64,000 bases of DNA from NCBI RefSeq assembly GCF_001941445.1, contig NZ_CP009245.1, positions 581,992 to 645,991 on the forward strand, in the 5' to 3' direction. How positions within the stretch are numbered: position 1 is the stretch's first letter; each line of letters starts with the position of its first letter. The position numbers and the translations under genes are program-made. Under the pieces are notes generated by a model that saw nothing but the letters and a program-made list of their open reading frames with translations, was not told the origin of the DNA and searched no databases. Positions 1 through 9,819 of the stretch are shown piece by piece. The stretch comes from Corynebacterium aquilae DSM 44791. Lineage in GTDB: Bacteria > Actinomycetota > Actinomycetes > Mycobacteriales > Mycobacteriaceae.

Positions 1-14
1 CACTGCAAACGACG

Positions 15-473
15 CTACTTTTTGCAGATATCGTCTTCGACGGGGACCTCCAAGAAGCCTTCCGCCCAGCGGCGCACCGTTTCCCGGCCTTCCTTGGCAG
101 CATCACCAACGGTCTTCGGAGTAAGTACCGGATCGTTGGGCAACACCCGCTCGGTATCCCCCGCCGGAGAGACACACAGGCATGCCGGCTCGCTCGGCGG
201 AACATAGTCGCTGTCGCGCTCCTCGGGCGCTACAAACCCCGCGGGGAGCACCAATTCGGCCAAAGCCAGCAACTCCACACTGGTTTGCTCACACACAGCC
301 CACGTCAAGCGGGTGTTGGCCGCCCAGTCTGCGCGGGCCGTGGCCACCGTGTCAGCGAGTTGCTCTACCGGCTGGTCGAACACCACAGACAGGGCGGGGC
401 GGTCATCGATGCGATCATCGTCGTGCAGTGGCCGCACATAGAAGCGGCCGCCGTTGATCTCCATTGGTTCCAT
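15..473 (-). CDS. Hypothetical protein, weakly acetyltransferase-like N-terminus
   Basis: 152 residues, no firm family match. The N-terminus (GGRFYVRPLHDDDRID) reads like the first strand of a GNAT acetyltransferase, and residues 50-75 form a strand-helix with WAVCEQTSVELLAL, but no acetyl-CoA loop (R/QxxGxG/A) follows. The second half is acidic and Pro-rich. The ATG at 473 is chosen because a TAAACT -10 hexamer lies 8 nt upstream; an in-frame codon at 584 would give 189 residues with an untypical N-terminus, and a second ATG lies 9 nt downstream of 473. Divergent from the trehalose-6-phosphate hydrolase gene. It may be a degenerate or lineage-specific GNAT relative; function unknown. Confidence 0.6.
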   Translation of the reverse strand: MEPMEINGGRFYVRPLHDDDRIDDRPALSVVFDQPVEQLADTVATARADWAANTRLTWAVCEQTSVELLALAELVLPAGFVAPEERDSDYVPPSEPACLCVSPAGDTERVLPNDPVLTPKTVGDAAKEGRETVRRWAEGFLEVPVEDDICKK

Positions 474-481
474 ACCAACAC

Positions 482-487
482 AGTTTA
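482..487 (-). promoter_or_regulatory. -10 element of the 15-473 gene
   Basis: TAAACT on the minus strand, 8 nt before the ATG at 473; it implies a leaderless mRNA. It overlaps a plus-strand TAGGCT at 486-491, so the divergent promoters may compete. Confidence 0.5.
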
Positions 488-653
488 GGCTTTTCGCATC
501 TTTGAGGAAGCCAGGCGTGCCCGCAACCGCCACACCCGCCACACCACCCTGCCCCTGTGGGCGGTTTTGCCCAGGTAAACTCAAGAAAAACCCATGTTGT
601 ATCGCGGTAATCGTTGCCCGGCTGGCGCGTTACCCGCACCCACCGGAGGTCCC

Positions 654-2366
654 ATGGCAACCACACGCCCCTTCGCCCACAAGGTCGTCTACCAGGTCTA
701 TCCCAAGTCTTTTGCCGACAGCAACGGCGATGGGGTGGGGGATCTCCGCGGAATCATTAACCACGTCGACCACATCGCTTCCCTGGGAGTGGATGCAGTG
801 TGGATGAATCCTATCTATCCCTCCCCGGGCAAAGACAATGGTTACGATGTGGCCGACTACACCGCCATTGATCCGGCGATGGGCACCATGGCCGATTTTG
901 AAGAGCTCGTCGCGGCGCTGAAAGCCCACAACATTGATGTGATGCTGGATATGGTGTTTAATCACTGCTCTGACCAGCACGAGTGGTTCCGTCGCGCCCT
1001 GGCAGGTGAGGCAAAGTACCAGGACTACTTCATCATCCGCGACAAGGACGACATCACGAGCTGGGAGTCCAAGTTTGGCGGGCCTGCCTGGTCACCTTTC
1101 GGCGATACTGGGCGCTACTACCTGCACCTCTTTGACCCCAGCCAGCCGGATTTGAACTGGCGTAACCCCGCAGTTCGGCAGGAATGCGCCAACATCGTCA
1201 ACTTTTGGCGCAGTAAAGGGGTGGCTGGTTTCCGCTTCGATGTCATCAATCTCATCGGCAAGGACGAGGTGTTGCGCGATGCGCCTGAAGGGGTCGATGA
1301 GCGCGACATGTACACCGATGGCGAGATCGTGCACGACTATCTGCGTGAACTGGCAGCCCGCAGCTTTGGCAGGGACGATAATCACCTCACCGTGGGGGAG
1401 ATGTCCCATACTTCTATCGCGCATTGCCTGGCTTATACCGGCGCCGAGCGCGGCGAGTTGGATATGACGTTTAGCTTCTACCATCTCAAAGCCGACTATG
1501 TCGATGATATGAAGTGGACTGATGGCAGTTTCCAGCCCGGCAAGCTGATCCATATTCTGCACGCCTGGAATGAGGGGCTGAGTGCGGGGGATGGGTGGCC
1601 GGCGTGGTTTCTGAACAATCACGATCAGCCGCGGGCGCTGTCTCGGTTTGGGGATCCGGAGAACTATCCTTTCGAGTCGGCCAGCATGCTTGGGGCGCTG
1701 GTGGTGCTCAACCGCGGCACTCCCTATGTCTACATGGGGGAAGAAATCGGGATGACCAACCCGGATTATGCGGGGGTGGCGGATCTCGTCGATGTGGAAA
1801 GCCACAACGCTTATCGCATTTTGTTGAGCCAGGGGCTCGATGAGGACACGGTGTGGCGGATCGTGAAGGCAAAGTCGCGGGATAATAGCCGTTCGCCGAT
1901 GCAGTGGGACGACTCGGAGTTTGCGGGCTTTTCGACGCATTACCCGTGGCTGCTGCCCACCAACCAGGACAGCATCAATGTGCAGGCCGCGCGGGCGCTG
2001 CAGGAGCGGCTGGCCCGTGAAGGGGTGCGGGGCCAGGATGAGGTGGGTTCTCCGCGGGAGGTGTTGGGGTTTTATCGGGCGTTGGTGGATATCCGCCACC
2101 GCGAGGAGGTGTTTGCCCACGGTGATTATGTAGCCCATCAGCCCGATTCGGATAGCGTCTACGCCTTCATTCGGCAGCATCGGGGCACCAGGATGCTGGT
2201 TGCGTGCAATCTCACCGCCGAGGGGCAGTCATTGCGCCTGCCGGAGGGGTTTGTTGGTGCGCGGGTGTTTTTGACGAATGGGGCCGCGCACCCGGCGGCC
2301 GGGCTGGTGAGGCTGGATCCCTATCAGGTCATCGTGTACCGGGCTGTCGATGGGCTCAGAGGCTAG
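654..2366 (+). CDS. treC: Trehalose-6-phosphate hydrolase (GH13 family)
   Basis: 570-residue cytosolic GH13 enzyme predicted to split trehalose 6-phosphate into glucose and glucose 6-phosphate. The TIM barrel shows YQVYPKSF near the start, nucleophile Asp196 in GFRFDVINL, acid/base Glu249 in TVGEMS and Asp324 in NNHDQPR. Stretches such as YTDGEIVHDYLREL, ELDMTFSFYHLKADY and GEEIGMTNP are closer to TreC than to oligo-1,6-glucosidases. The ATG at 654 is preceded by GGAGGT at 645-650; an upstream frame from 594 adds an unlikely Cys/Pro-rich stretch. No PTS trehalose transporter or treR lies nearby, so its substrate may come from internal OtsA-made trehalose 6-phosphate. An alpha-glucosidase of the same clan is the main alternative. 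Confidence 0.85.
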   Translation: MATTRPFAHKVVYQVYPKSFADSNGDGVGDLRGIINHVDHIASLGVDAVWMNPIYPSPGKDNGYDVADYTAIDPAMGTMADFEELVAALKAHNIDVMLDMVFNHCSDQHEWFRRALAGEAKYQDYFIIRDKDDITSWESKFGGPAWSPFGDTGRYYLHLFDPSQPDLNWRNPAVRQECANIVNFWRSKGVAGFRFDVINLIGKDEVLRDAPEGVDERDMYTDGEIVHDYLRELAARSFGRDDNHLTVGEMSHTSIAHCLAYTGAERGELDMTFSFYHLKADYVDDMKWTDGSFQPGKLIHILHAWNEGLSAGDGWPAWFLNNHDQPRALSRFGDPENYPFESASMLGALVVLNRGTPYVYMGEEIGMTNPDYAGVADLVDVESHNAYRILLSQGLDEDTVWRIVKAKSRDNSRSPMQWDDSEFAGFSTHYPWLLPTNQDSINVQAARALQERLAREGVRGQDEVGSPREVLGFYRALVDIRHREEVFAHGDYVAHQPDSDSVYAFIRQHRGTRMLVACNLTAEGQSLRLPEGFVGARVFLTNGAAHPAAGLVRLDPYQVIVYRAVDGLRG

Positions 2367-2375
2367 GGATTAAAG

Positions 2376-2420
2376 AAAGGCGGCGGCGCTTTTTAAAGGT
2401 GGGAAAGCGCTGCCGCCTTT
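2376..2420. terminator. Bidirectional hairpin between treC and the DUF1707 gene
   Basis: Stem 2376-2392 pairs with 2404-2420 (AAAGGCGGC... with ...GCCGCCTTT). The arms end in A and T runs, so it can serve both convergent genes. Confidence 0.8.
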
Positions 2421-2439
2421 GTGTCTGCTGGGGGGTGGC

Positions 2440-3066
2440 TCACCAGAGGTCTTTGGTCTTTTTCACCATGCGGGTGGCGGCGTCGGTGACTTCGTTGGCG
2501 AGCTGCTGGCGTTGGATTTTGGCTTGCTGCTGCAGCAGGCGTTGTTGCTCTGTGGCGAGCTGTTGGTTCATGTGGTTTTGTTGGCGCTGCATTTCTAGCT
2601 GGAGCTGGTGTTGCTTTTGGGCTAGTTCTTTTTGGCTGGGCGTGTACCAGGATTTGGGCCCGATTTTGAACACGTACAGGCACAGCGCGATGGTGACGAT
2701 GAGCAGCAAGGCGATGCCGTCGTTGGAAACCAGGGTGAGGCTGATCAGGGCGCCGAGTGTCATGAGCCCGCCGCGGATTTGTTTGCCGCTGGCGCGTTGG
2801 TGGCCGGCGGTGGCGGGGGCGTAGCTGTTGGGCTGGACGAGGTTGGCGGTTCCTGTGGGGCCGGGGGCGTCGAGTGCGCCTGCGGGGATGTCTGCGAACA
2901 GGCAGTCTAGTTCGTGGCGGGTTGTGGCTGCGGCGGCTTTGGAGGAACGGGTTTCAAACTCGTCGAGGGAGAGGAATCCGCGACCGGTCAGCGCTGTGAG
3001 TGTGTCGAGGGCGATGGCCCGGTCGGCATCGCAGACACGCAGTTTACTTGGGTCTTGGGGATTCAT
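2440..3066 (-). CDS. DUF1707 membrane protein with coiled-coil tail
   Basis: 208 residues. Residues 8-62 (LRVCDADRAIALDTLTALTGRGFLS..) match the DUF1707 domain common in actinobacterial membrane proteins. Two hydrophobic segments follow at about 100-134, then a Gln-rich coiled coil (about 145-195) with repeated QQ/QRQQ and a basic C-terminus. DUF1707 function is not established; the layout suggests a small inner-membrane protein whose coiled coil faces the cytoplasm or self-associates. Convergent with treC. The ATG at 3066 is fixed by a -10 hexamer 7 nt upstream. Confidence 0.85.
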   Translation of the reverse strand: MNPQDPSKLRVCDADRAIALDTLTALTGRGFLSLDEFETRSSKAAAATTRHELDCLFADIPAGALDAPGPTGTANLVQPNSYAPATAGHQRASGKQIRGGLMTLGALISLTLVSNDGIALLLIVTIALCLYVFKIGPKSWYTPSQKELAQKQHQLQLEMQRQQNHMNQQLATEQQRLLQQQAKIQRQQLANEVTDAATRMVKKTKDLW

Positions 3067-3073
3067 GGTGCCA

Positions 3074-3079
3074 ATCTTA
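3074..3079 (-). promoter_or_regulatory. -10 element of the DUF1707 gene
   Basis: TAAGAT on the minus strand, 7 nt before the ATG at 3066; leaderless transcript predicted. Confidence 0.55.
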
Positions 3080-3151
3080 ATAGCTTTGGGTGGGGTGTGG
3101 CTGGCCAGTCACCCTGATTTTGACCCTGATTTTTTCGTGGGTGTGCAAAGG

Positions 3152-3195
3152 CCCGGGGCCCTTCGTTCTCGTGGTGAGAAGCGAAGGGCCCCGGG
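3152..3195 (-). terminator. Terminator downstream of accBC
   Basis: Long hairpin, arms 3152-3165 and 3182-3195 (CCCGGGGCCCTTCG / CGAAGGGCCCCGGG), the stem continuing inward as TTCTC/GAGAA. A short T tract follows on the minus strand. It lies 44 bp past the accBC stop. Confidence 0.85.
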
Positions 3196-3239
3196 TGGTG
3201 GGTGCTTAGCGCTTGGTGGGCGTTAGGCGGTGGGTGCTC

Positions 3240-5021
<1,782 letters not shown>

Positions 5022-5056
5022 TCGACCCCTCCTGGGAAGTTGAAGTGTTTCGTTAA

Positions 5057-5084
5057 AAATTAGTTGTCCATGCGTCCAGCGCAA
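5057..5084 (-). promoter_or_regulatory. Candidate accBC promoter
   Basis: Minus strand: -35 TTGCGC (5079-5084), 16-bp spacer, -10 TAATTT (5057-5062). Start would fall near 5050, giving a leader of about 30 nt that holds the accBC ribosome binding site. No operator could be assigned with confidence. Confidence 0.5.
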
Positions 5085-5534
5085 CCGCTCGCAGTTGGCT
5101 GCGGCGCACGAAAGTCACACGGTGTCCACGCAAAGGCTTCCACGCTTACGGTCCGCGGGCAATCATGAGCTATCTAGCGGACGGCGCGATCAACGCGTCT
5201 TGCCGGTGTGGCCGAAGATTCACGTGTGAATCCCCGGTCGCTCATGTGTCTCACGGCACGAAGAGAAGGCGATGGTGCAACAGACAACAGTCATTCTTGC
5301 ACACAAATGAGGACGGGGTGGGGGGATTTTGTGACCTTTTGGGCTGGACACCCCTGCTTCTCGCCCCCGTCTGGGGGTGGATTTCGATGTTAGCTGCACA
5401 CTTGTACGTTGTTCAAGAGTGCTTGTGGGGGAAAACTATTTCGTGCAACCTAAGCTCAGTAGCATCTTTGCCCCGCAGCGCTTAAAAAACGGGGACAAGG
5501 CTGCGCCGACCCAAACCGGCATCTAAGATGGGCA
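5085..5534. other. Intergenic region between accBC and the rhodanese gene
   Basis: No convincing gene: open frames here lack ribosome binding sites and coding bias. It is less G+C rich than its surroundings around 5385-5480. Apart from accBC promoter elements at its edge I see only a weak CCCCG/CGGGG dyad near 5470-5500. Confidence 0.5.
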
Positions 5535-5552
5535 GGGCGCGTTAATGCGCCC
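5535..5552 (-). terminator. Possible terminator after the rhodanese gene
   Basis: GGGCGC-GTTAAT-GCGCCC hairpin, 50 bp past the stop on the minus strand. It has no T tract, so efficiency is doubtful. Confidence 0.35.
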
Positions 5553-5601
5553 GCTCCGCGGGGGCAGGGCAGGCGCGTCAGGTGGGGGTGGAGGCTGGGT
5601 T

Positions 5602-6486
5602 CTAGACCGTGCCCGGCTCCGGGCCGACGGCGATGGGCTGGCGGATCATGTTGCCCCATTCCACCCAGCTGCCGTCATAGTTGCGCACATTGTCAAAGCC
5701 CAACAGGTACTTCAGTACAAACCAGGTGTGTGCGGAACGGTCACCGATGCGGCAATACACAATGGTGTCGGCCTTGGGGTCGAAATCGGCATACAGCTTT
5801 TCCAGATCCTCGCGGCTGCGGAACTGCCCACCCACGTAGACGGTCTGGTTCCACGGCACATTGACCGCGGTCGGGATGTGACCGGCCCGGATGGCGCCTT
5901 CTTCCGGATAGTTCTCCATGTTGGTGCGGGCACCCTCGTACTCCTCCGGGGTGCGCACGTCGATGAGGTTGACCTGGCCGAGCCCCTGGGTGACATCCGA
6001 GTGGCTGGCGCGCAGCGGAACCTCATCGCGGGTGGGAACCGGGTAATTGGTGCGCGGGTATTCCGGCACTGCGAAGGAGGTTTCGCGCTCCTCTGCCATC
6101 CACACGTCGCGACCGCCGTTGAGCAAGCGCACGTCCTGGTGGCCAAACAGTTCGAAAACCCACAGGGTAAAGGCGGCCCACCAGTTGGACTTGTCGCCAT
6201 AGATCACCACCGTGTCATCGGGGCTGATGCCCTTAGAGCTCATCAGCTCGGCGAAAGCTTCGGCAGAAATATAGTCGCGCTGAATGGGGTCGTTGAGATC
6301 CTTATGCCAGTCGATGCGCACCGAGCCCGGAATGTGTCCGATGTCGTAGAGCAGCGAATCCTCGTCGGACTCGACGACTTTCAGCCCCGGGGTGCCCAGG
6401 CGTGCGGACAGCCACGACGCGGAGACAAGCCGCTCGGGATGGGCGTAGCTAGCAAACGGTGCAAACGGGTCGGCGGGAATAGCCAT
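5602..6486 (-). CDS. sseA: Thiosulfate/3-mercaptopyruvate sulfurtransferase (rhodanese)
   Basis: 294 residues with two rhodanese domains: an inactive N-terminal one (about 15-135, starting [12 protein letters not shown]) and a catalytic C-terminal one whose active loop is [11 protein letters not shown] with Cys245. It transfers sulfane sulfur from thiosulfate or mercaptopyruvate to a thiophilic acceptor in the cytosol. The gene is called thtR in C. glutamicum and sseA in mycobacteria and sits next to the biotin carboxylase gene in both. Start ATG at 6486 with AAAGGAC upstream; the frame is open to 6696 but that extension is not family-like. A candidate -10 (TACACT, 6656-6661) would give a leader of about 160 nt. 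Confidence 0.92.
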   Translation of the reverse strand: MAIPADPFAPFASYAHPERLVSASWLSARLGTPGLKVVESDEDSLLYDIGHIPGSVRIDWHKDLNDPIQRDYISAEAFAELMSSKGISPDDTVVIYGDKSNWWAAFTLWVFELFGHQDVRLLNGGRDVWMAEERETSFAVPEYPRTNYPVPTRDEVPLRASHSDVTQGLGQVNLIDVRTPEEYEGARTNMENYPEEGAIRAGHIPTAVNVPWNQTVYVGGQFRSREDLEKLYADFDPKADTIVYCRIGDRSAHTWFVLKYLLGFDNVRNYDGSWVEWGNMIRQPIAVGPEPGTV

Positions 6487-6968
6487 CGGAAAAGTCCTTT
6501 GAGAAATCAGTTGTAGAAGCGGTTGGCGCCCCACCTGGGCCGGGCGGTCGGCGGGCGCACTGCCTGCCGGAGCATGGAGACGCGCGACGCCGGGAGATGT
6601 GCAACCCGGGCGGGGGATAGGTGGTGATGTGATTATCGGAAAATGTGTGTCACCTAGTGTATGCGGACAATGGCACTTTTGAGCGCAATCCGTCACTTTC
6701 CCCCAATTTCTGTGGCGTTAGTTACGTATTGCCCTTCGGGTAAGCAAAGTTCACAGCACAACAACTACCCTTGAAGGTGACCGCTGGACAACACCGGTGG
6801 TCGGCTGGCAGCCAACAAAACCCATGCAAGATGGGCAAATTGTTGGCGCGGCTCACATAATTTACACCCAGCCCACTCCTCCAATTTCCGTCAGGGCGCC
6901 CAGCAGTGGGCATTGGAGGTCTCGGACGTCCACTGCGTCCACAGGCTGAGCTTTAAGGAGAACTTTTC
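6487..6968. other. Divergent intergenic region, rhodanese / ATP-grasp-like gene
   Basis: No gene seen. Minus-strand -10 candidate TACACT at 6656-6661. A long interrupted dyad, CCTTC-GGGTA (6733-6743) against TACCC-TT-GAAGG (6765-6776), could fold in the leader of the plus-strand gene. CATAAT at 6856-6861 is a possible plus-strand -10, without a good -35. Confidence 0.4.
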
Positions 6969-8030
6969 GTGCACAAGGCAATCGTCGTATTCGAGGTCGA
7001 AGGCGGCAACGACAAGCAGTTCAACGGCCACCGCAAGGACACCATGCCCATCGTCGACGCCATCAAGGCGAAGGGCTGGAACGCAGAGGTCGTCTACTAC
7101 CGTCCCGAGTGGGCAGATCAGCTGTTCGAGTACGTGTCCAGCAACTTCGACGCCTACATCTCCCGCGTCAACCCCGGCAACATCCCCGGCGGCGAAAAGG
7201 GTTACTTCGACCTGCTGACCCGCCTGTCCAACGAGGCTGGCCTCGTCGGCATGTCCACCCCGGAAGAGATGATGGCCTACGGCGCCAAGGACGCGCTGGT
7301 CAAGCTGTCCGACACCGACCTGGTCCCCAGCGACACCTACGCCTACTACGACGTCGAAAGCTTCCACAAGACCTTCCCGTCCTCCCTGTCCTACGGTGAG
7401 CGCGTGCTCAAGCAGAACCGTGGCTCCACCGGCTCCGGTATCTGGCGCGTCCAGCTCGAAGACAAGGAACTCGCCGCCAGCGTCGAGCCCGGCACCGAGC
7501 TGCCCCTGGACACCAAGCTGCGCTGCACCGAGGCCGTGGACAACCACACCGAGATCCGCGAACTCGGCGAGTTCATGGACTTCTGCGACCAGTACATCGT
7601 CGGCGACAACGGCATGCTCGTCGACATGCGCTTCATGCCCCGCATCGTCGAGGGTGAGATCCGCATCCTGCTGGTCGGCCCGCACCCGGTCTTCGTTGTG
7701 CACAAGAAGCCGGCTGCCGGTGGCGACAACTTCTCCGCCACCCTGTTCTCCGGTGCCACCTACACCTACGACAAGCCCTCCGATTGGCAGGAACTCGTCG
7801 ACATGTTCGCCGACGCCCGCCCCGTCATCGCTGAAAAGCTCGGCGGCGACAACATCCCGCTGATCTGGACCGCCGACTTCATGCTCGACGACGCTGAAGA
7901 CGGTGGCGACACCTACGTCCTCGGCGAAATCAACTGCTCCTGCGTCGGTTTCACCTCCGAGCTGAACATGGGCATCCAGGAAATGGTCGCCGACGAGGCC
8001 ATCTCCCGCGTCGAAAAGAAGCACGCTTAA
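6969..8030 (+). CDS. Cj0069-family ATP-grasp-like protein, unknown substrate
   Basis: 353 residues. It resembles the family named after Campylobacter Cj0069, distributed patchily across bacteria, with no established reaction to my knowledge. ATP-grasp hallmarks are visible: Gly-rich nucleotide loop VLKQNRGSTGSGIWRV (about 146-161), FMPRIVEGEIRILLVG (about 223-238) and a C-terminal metal-site strand YVLGEINCSCVGF (about 316-328). Such enzymes join a carboxylate to an amine or thiol through an acyl-phosphate. Start GTG 6969 with AAGGAG eight bases upstream. Codon choice is extremely biased to C-ending and ribosomal-protein-like codons, which suggests high expression. No pathway neighbour identifies the substrate. 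Confidence 0.8.
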   Translation: MHKAIVVFEVEGGNDKQFNGHRKDTMPIVDAIKAKGWNAEVVYYRPEWADQLFEYVSSNFDAYISRVNPGNIPGGEKGYFDLLTRLSNEAGLVGMSTPEEMMAYGAKDALVKLSDTDLVPSDTYAYYDVESFHKTFPSSLSYGERVLKQNRGSTGSGIWRVQLEDKELAASVEPGTELPLDTKLRCTEAVDNHTEIRELGEFMDFCDQYIVGDNGMLVDMRFMPRIVEGEIRILLVGPHPVFVVHKKPAAGGDNFSATLFSGATYTYDKPSDWQELVDMFADARPVIAEKLGGDNIPLIWTADFMLDDAEDGGDTYVLGEINCSCVGFTSELNMGIQEMVADEAISRVEKKHA

Positions 8031-8053
8031 GTTCTTCTGCCTGTCCACATAAA

Positions 8054-8080
8054 GGCGCCGGCCACAGGTTTGTGGTCGCC
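8054..8080 (+). terminator. Hairpin after the ATP-grasp-like gene
   Basis: Arms GGCG..GGCCACA and TGTGGTCGCC close a 4-nt loop, 24 bp past the stop. No T run. Confidence 0.5.
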
Positions 8081-8180
8081 CCAATGTGACACCCGCCCCG
8101 CCTCCCACCACCCGGTGAGATGCGGGGCATTCCCGTCTGCGCACCCCGCCCCCATGCCTCACCCGCTCGGGCTGCACACG

Positions 8181-8186
8181 TACAGT
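8181..8186 (+). promoter_or_regulatory. -10 element of the 8194 lipoprotein gene
   Basis: TACAGT, 7 nt before the ATG at 8194. It makes that ATG, rather than the in-frame GTG/ATG at 8185/8188, the likely start. Confidence 0.6.
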
Positions 8187-8193
8187 GATGTGC

Positions 8194-9168
8194 ATGAAAA
8201 AAGGGCAAAAACACCCCCGGACTACCCGCGTACTCTCGCTGGCGGCCACCAGCGCACTCCTGTGCGTCGCCGCCTGCAGCACTGATGCGACCACCCCCGC
8301 TGCGAGCACCAGCGCCGAACCGACGGCGGCCACCTCATCCGCCAGCAGTGACGTCGCCTCCACCAGCAGCACGCCCACCAGCGCGCAAGCAGCCGCAGCC
8401 GATAAAGGGCTATGCGACCCGGACACGGTCAGCGCAGACCTCGGGGGTGAATACGACACCATCAGCGATTGCGATGGTTTATGGGCCTATGCGGCGCTCA
8501 AAGTCGCACAGCCAGTCGGCGATACCACCAGCATCATCCGTTTCCGCAATGGCCACTGGGAAGTGTTCACAGCACTGCCGGTAGCCCAAGAAGACATGTG
8601 CGAAGAGCGCGTTCGCGAACAAGGCGTGCCTGAACGATTCCTAGGCGTCGGAAATTTCCACTCCTGCCAGCGCCCCAGCGAGCCCATCCAGGGCGATAGC
8701 TCCCCGCAAGCAGCACCCACAGCACACACCGATGCCGGCTACTACCGGTCCTGGTGGGGACACCCAGAAATGGGGGTGCCCTGGGAGATGGGAGCCAACG
8801 GGCAGCCCGTGTTGGGTATCAACCCGGCCGGCGAGGTCTCCGCGGTCAAGCTGCCGGACGGCACGGTTAAAACCGAGCAATACCCGGGCTGCGATGGGCG
8901 CGGCATCATCATCGTCGACAGCTACATTGAAACCGCAGGCGACAACCAACAGGGATTGGCCGACATGCTCGCAAAGCACCCCGGCGCATCCTTCCTGTCC
9001 CCCGGATACTGTCCTTCGCTGCGGGGCTCGCTCGATGGAAAGAGGATCTACCCGGTCTACTACGACATGGGTTACAAGTACGCGAACCTGTGTGAGGGCA
9101 AAGCCAGCTACGGCGGCAACGCTCGCCGTTTGTCCGAGACCGCAGACTACAGCGACCCCTGCCTGTAG
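8194..9168 (+). CDS. Cys-rich secreted lipoprotein, unknown function
   Basis: 324 residues. Basic n-region, hydrophobic core and lipobox LLCVAAC give a lipid-anchored Cys28, followed by an 80-residue Ser/Thr/Ala-rich linker that would span the cell wall. The ectodomain holds eight further cysteines (in GLCDP, SDCDG, DMCEE, HSCQR, GCDG, GYCPS, LCEG, PCL), enough for four disulfides. The middle part (SIIRFRNGHWEVFTAL) alternates strands. I do not recognise the family. Single gene with its own leaderless promoter. Two other lipoproteins nearby (11040-12182 and 17286-18599) have the same plan of lipobox, Ser/Thr linker and globular domain. Confidence 0.8.
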   Translation: MKKGQKHPRTTRVLSLAATSALLCVAACSTDATTPAASTSAEPTAATSSASSDVASTSSTPTSAQAAAADKGLCDPDTVSADLGGEYDTISDCDGLWAYAALKVAQPVGDTTSIIRFRNGHWEVFTALPVAQEDMCEERVREQGVPERFLGVGNFHSCQRPSEPIQGDSSPQAAPTAHTDAGYYRSWWGHPEMGVPWEMGANGQPVLGINPAGEVSAVKLPDGTVKTEQYPGCDGRGIIIVDSYIETAGDNQQGLADMLAKHPGASFLSPGYCPSLRGSLDGKRIYPVYYDMGYKYANLCEGKASYGGNARRLSETADYSDPCL

Positions 9169-9284
9169 GTGCGCTAAGCCATCATGGCGCCCAGCTTTTA
9201 ACCACCGGCGCTGCTTTGAGTCACTACACTGGTGTGTCTAAGGCTGTGGAAGCAAACTTTTAAGCTGAAAAGGACACCGAACAA

Positions 9285-9773
9285 GTGCATTTTGAAACCT
9301 CATTCACTTACCCCGCCGACCTCGAGCGCGTCCTCGAGATGCTGCGCGATAAGGAATACCGCCGGGTTCGCATGTCCGACAACGTTGAATTCGGCGCACT
9401 GTCCTCACAGACAGAAGGCGACGACACTGTCGTGATCTCCGAGATGACTCCGGCCGAATCCGCGGTGCCGGAATTCGCCCGCAAGATTGTGGGCAAAGGC
9501 GCGCGAGTTTTCATGACCGAGCGTGTGGCTCGTGTAGACGACAACACTGGCCGCGTCATCATCTCCGTGAGCGCTAAAGGCATTCCGGTGTCCGCCGAGA
9601 TCACCCTCAACCTGGTGGGCGCGGGCAATTCCACGAACGCCACCGCCGCTGGTTCCTTCAGCGTGAACGTGCCCCTGGTGGGGCGCGCAATTGAGGGCAA
9701 GGTCGCCCCGAAGCTCGACCGTTTCGGCGTGTACGAGTCTCGCGCCGCCCTGAAATACCTCGAAGGCAAGTAA
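9285..9773 (+). CDS. DUF2505 family protein
   Basis: 162 residues matching the actinobacterial DUF2505 family, which appears related to START/SRPBCC ligand-binding folds: it opens HFETSFTYPADLERVLEML and continues with antiparallel strands (VVISEMTPAE, ARVFMTERVARVDDNTGRVIISVSAKG) and a C-terminal helix. No catalytic residues are expected; such folds usually bind lipids or other hydrophobic ligands. No signal peptide, so cytosolic. Start GTG 9285 with AAAAGGA about 11 nt upstream. Convergent with the next gene, sharing a terminator. Confidence 0.8.
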   Translation: MHFETSFTYPADLERVLEMLRDKEYRRVRMSDNVEFGALSSQTEGDDTVVISEMTPAESAVPEFARKIVGKGARVFMTERVARVDDNTGRVIISVSAKGIPVSAEITLNLVGAGNSTNATAAGSFSVNVPLVGRAIEGKVAPKLDRFGVYESRAALKYLEGK

Positions 9774-9784
9774 CAGCCACAGAC

Positions 9785-9812
9785 GAAGACCCCGCCGTCT
9801 GGCGGGGTCTTC
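9785..9812. terminator. Bidirectional terminator
   Basis: Perfect 12-bp stem GAAGACCCCGCC / GGCGGGGTCTTC with a 4-nt loop between two convergent stop codons. Confidence 0.85.
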
Positions 9813-9819
9813 GCGCATC

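Noticed and set aside
5165-5485. 106-codon frame between accBC and the rhodanese gene
   Set aside because: Cys/Trp/Ser-rich translation, no ribosome binding site, and it spans the region expected to hold promoters.
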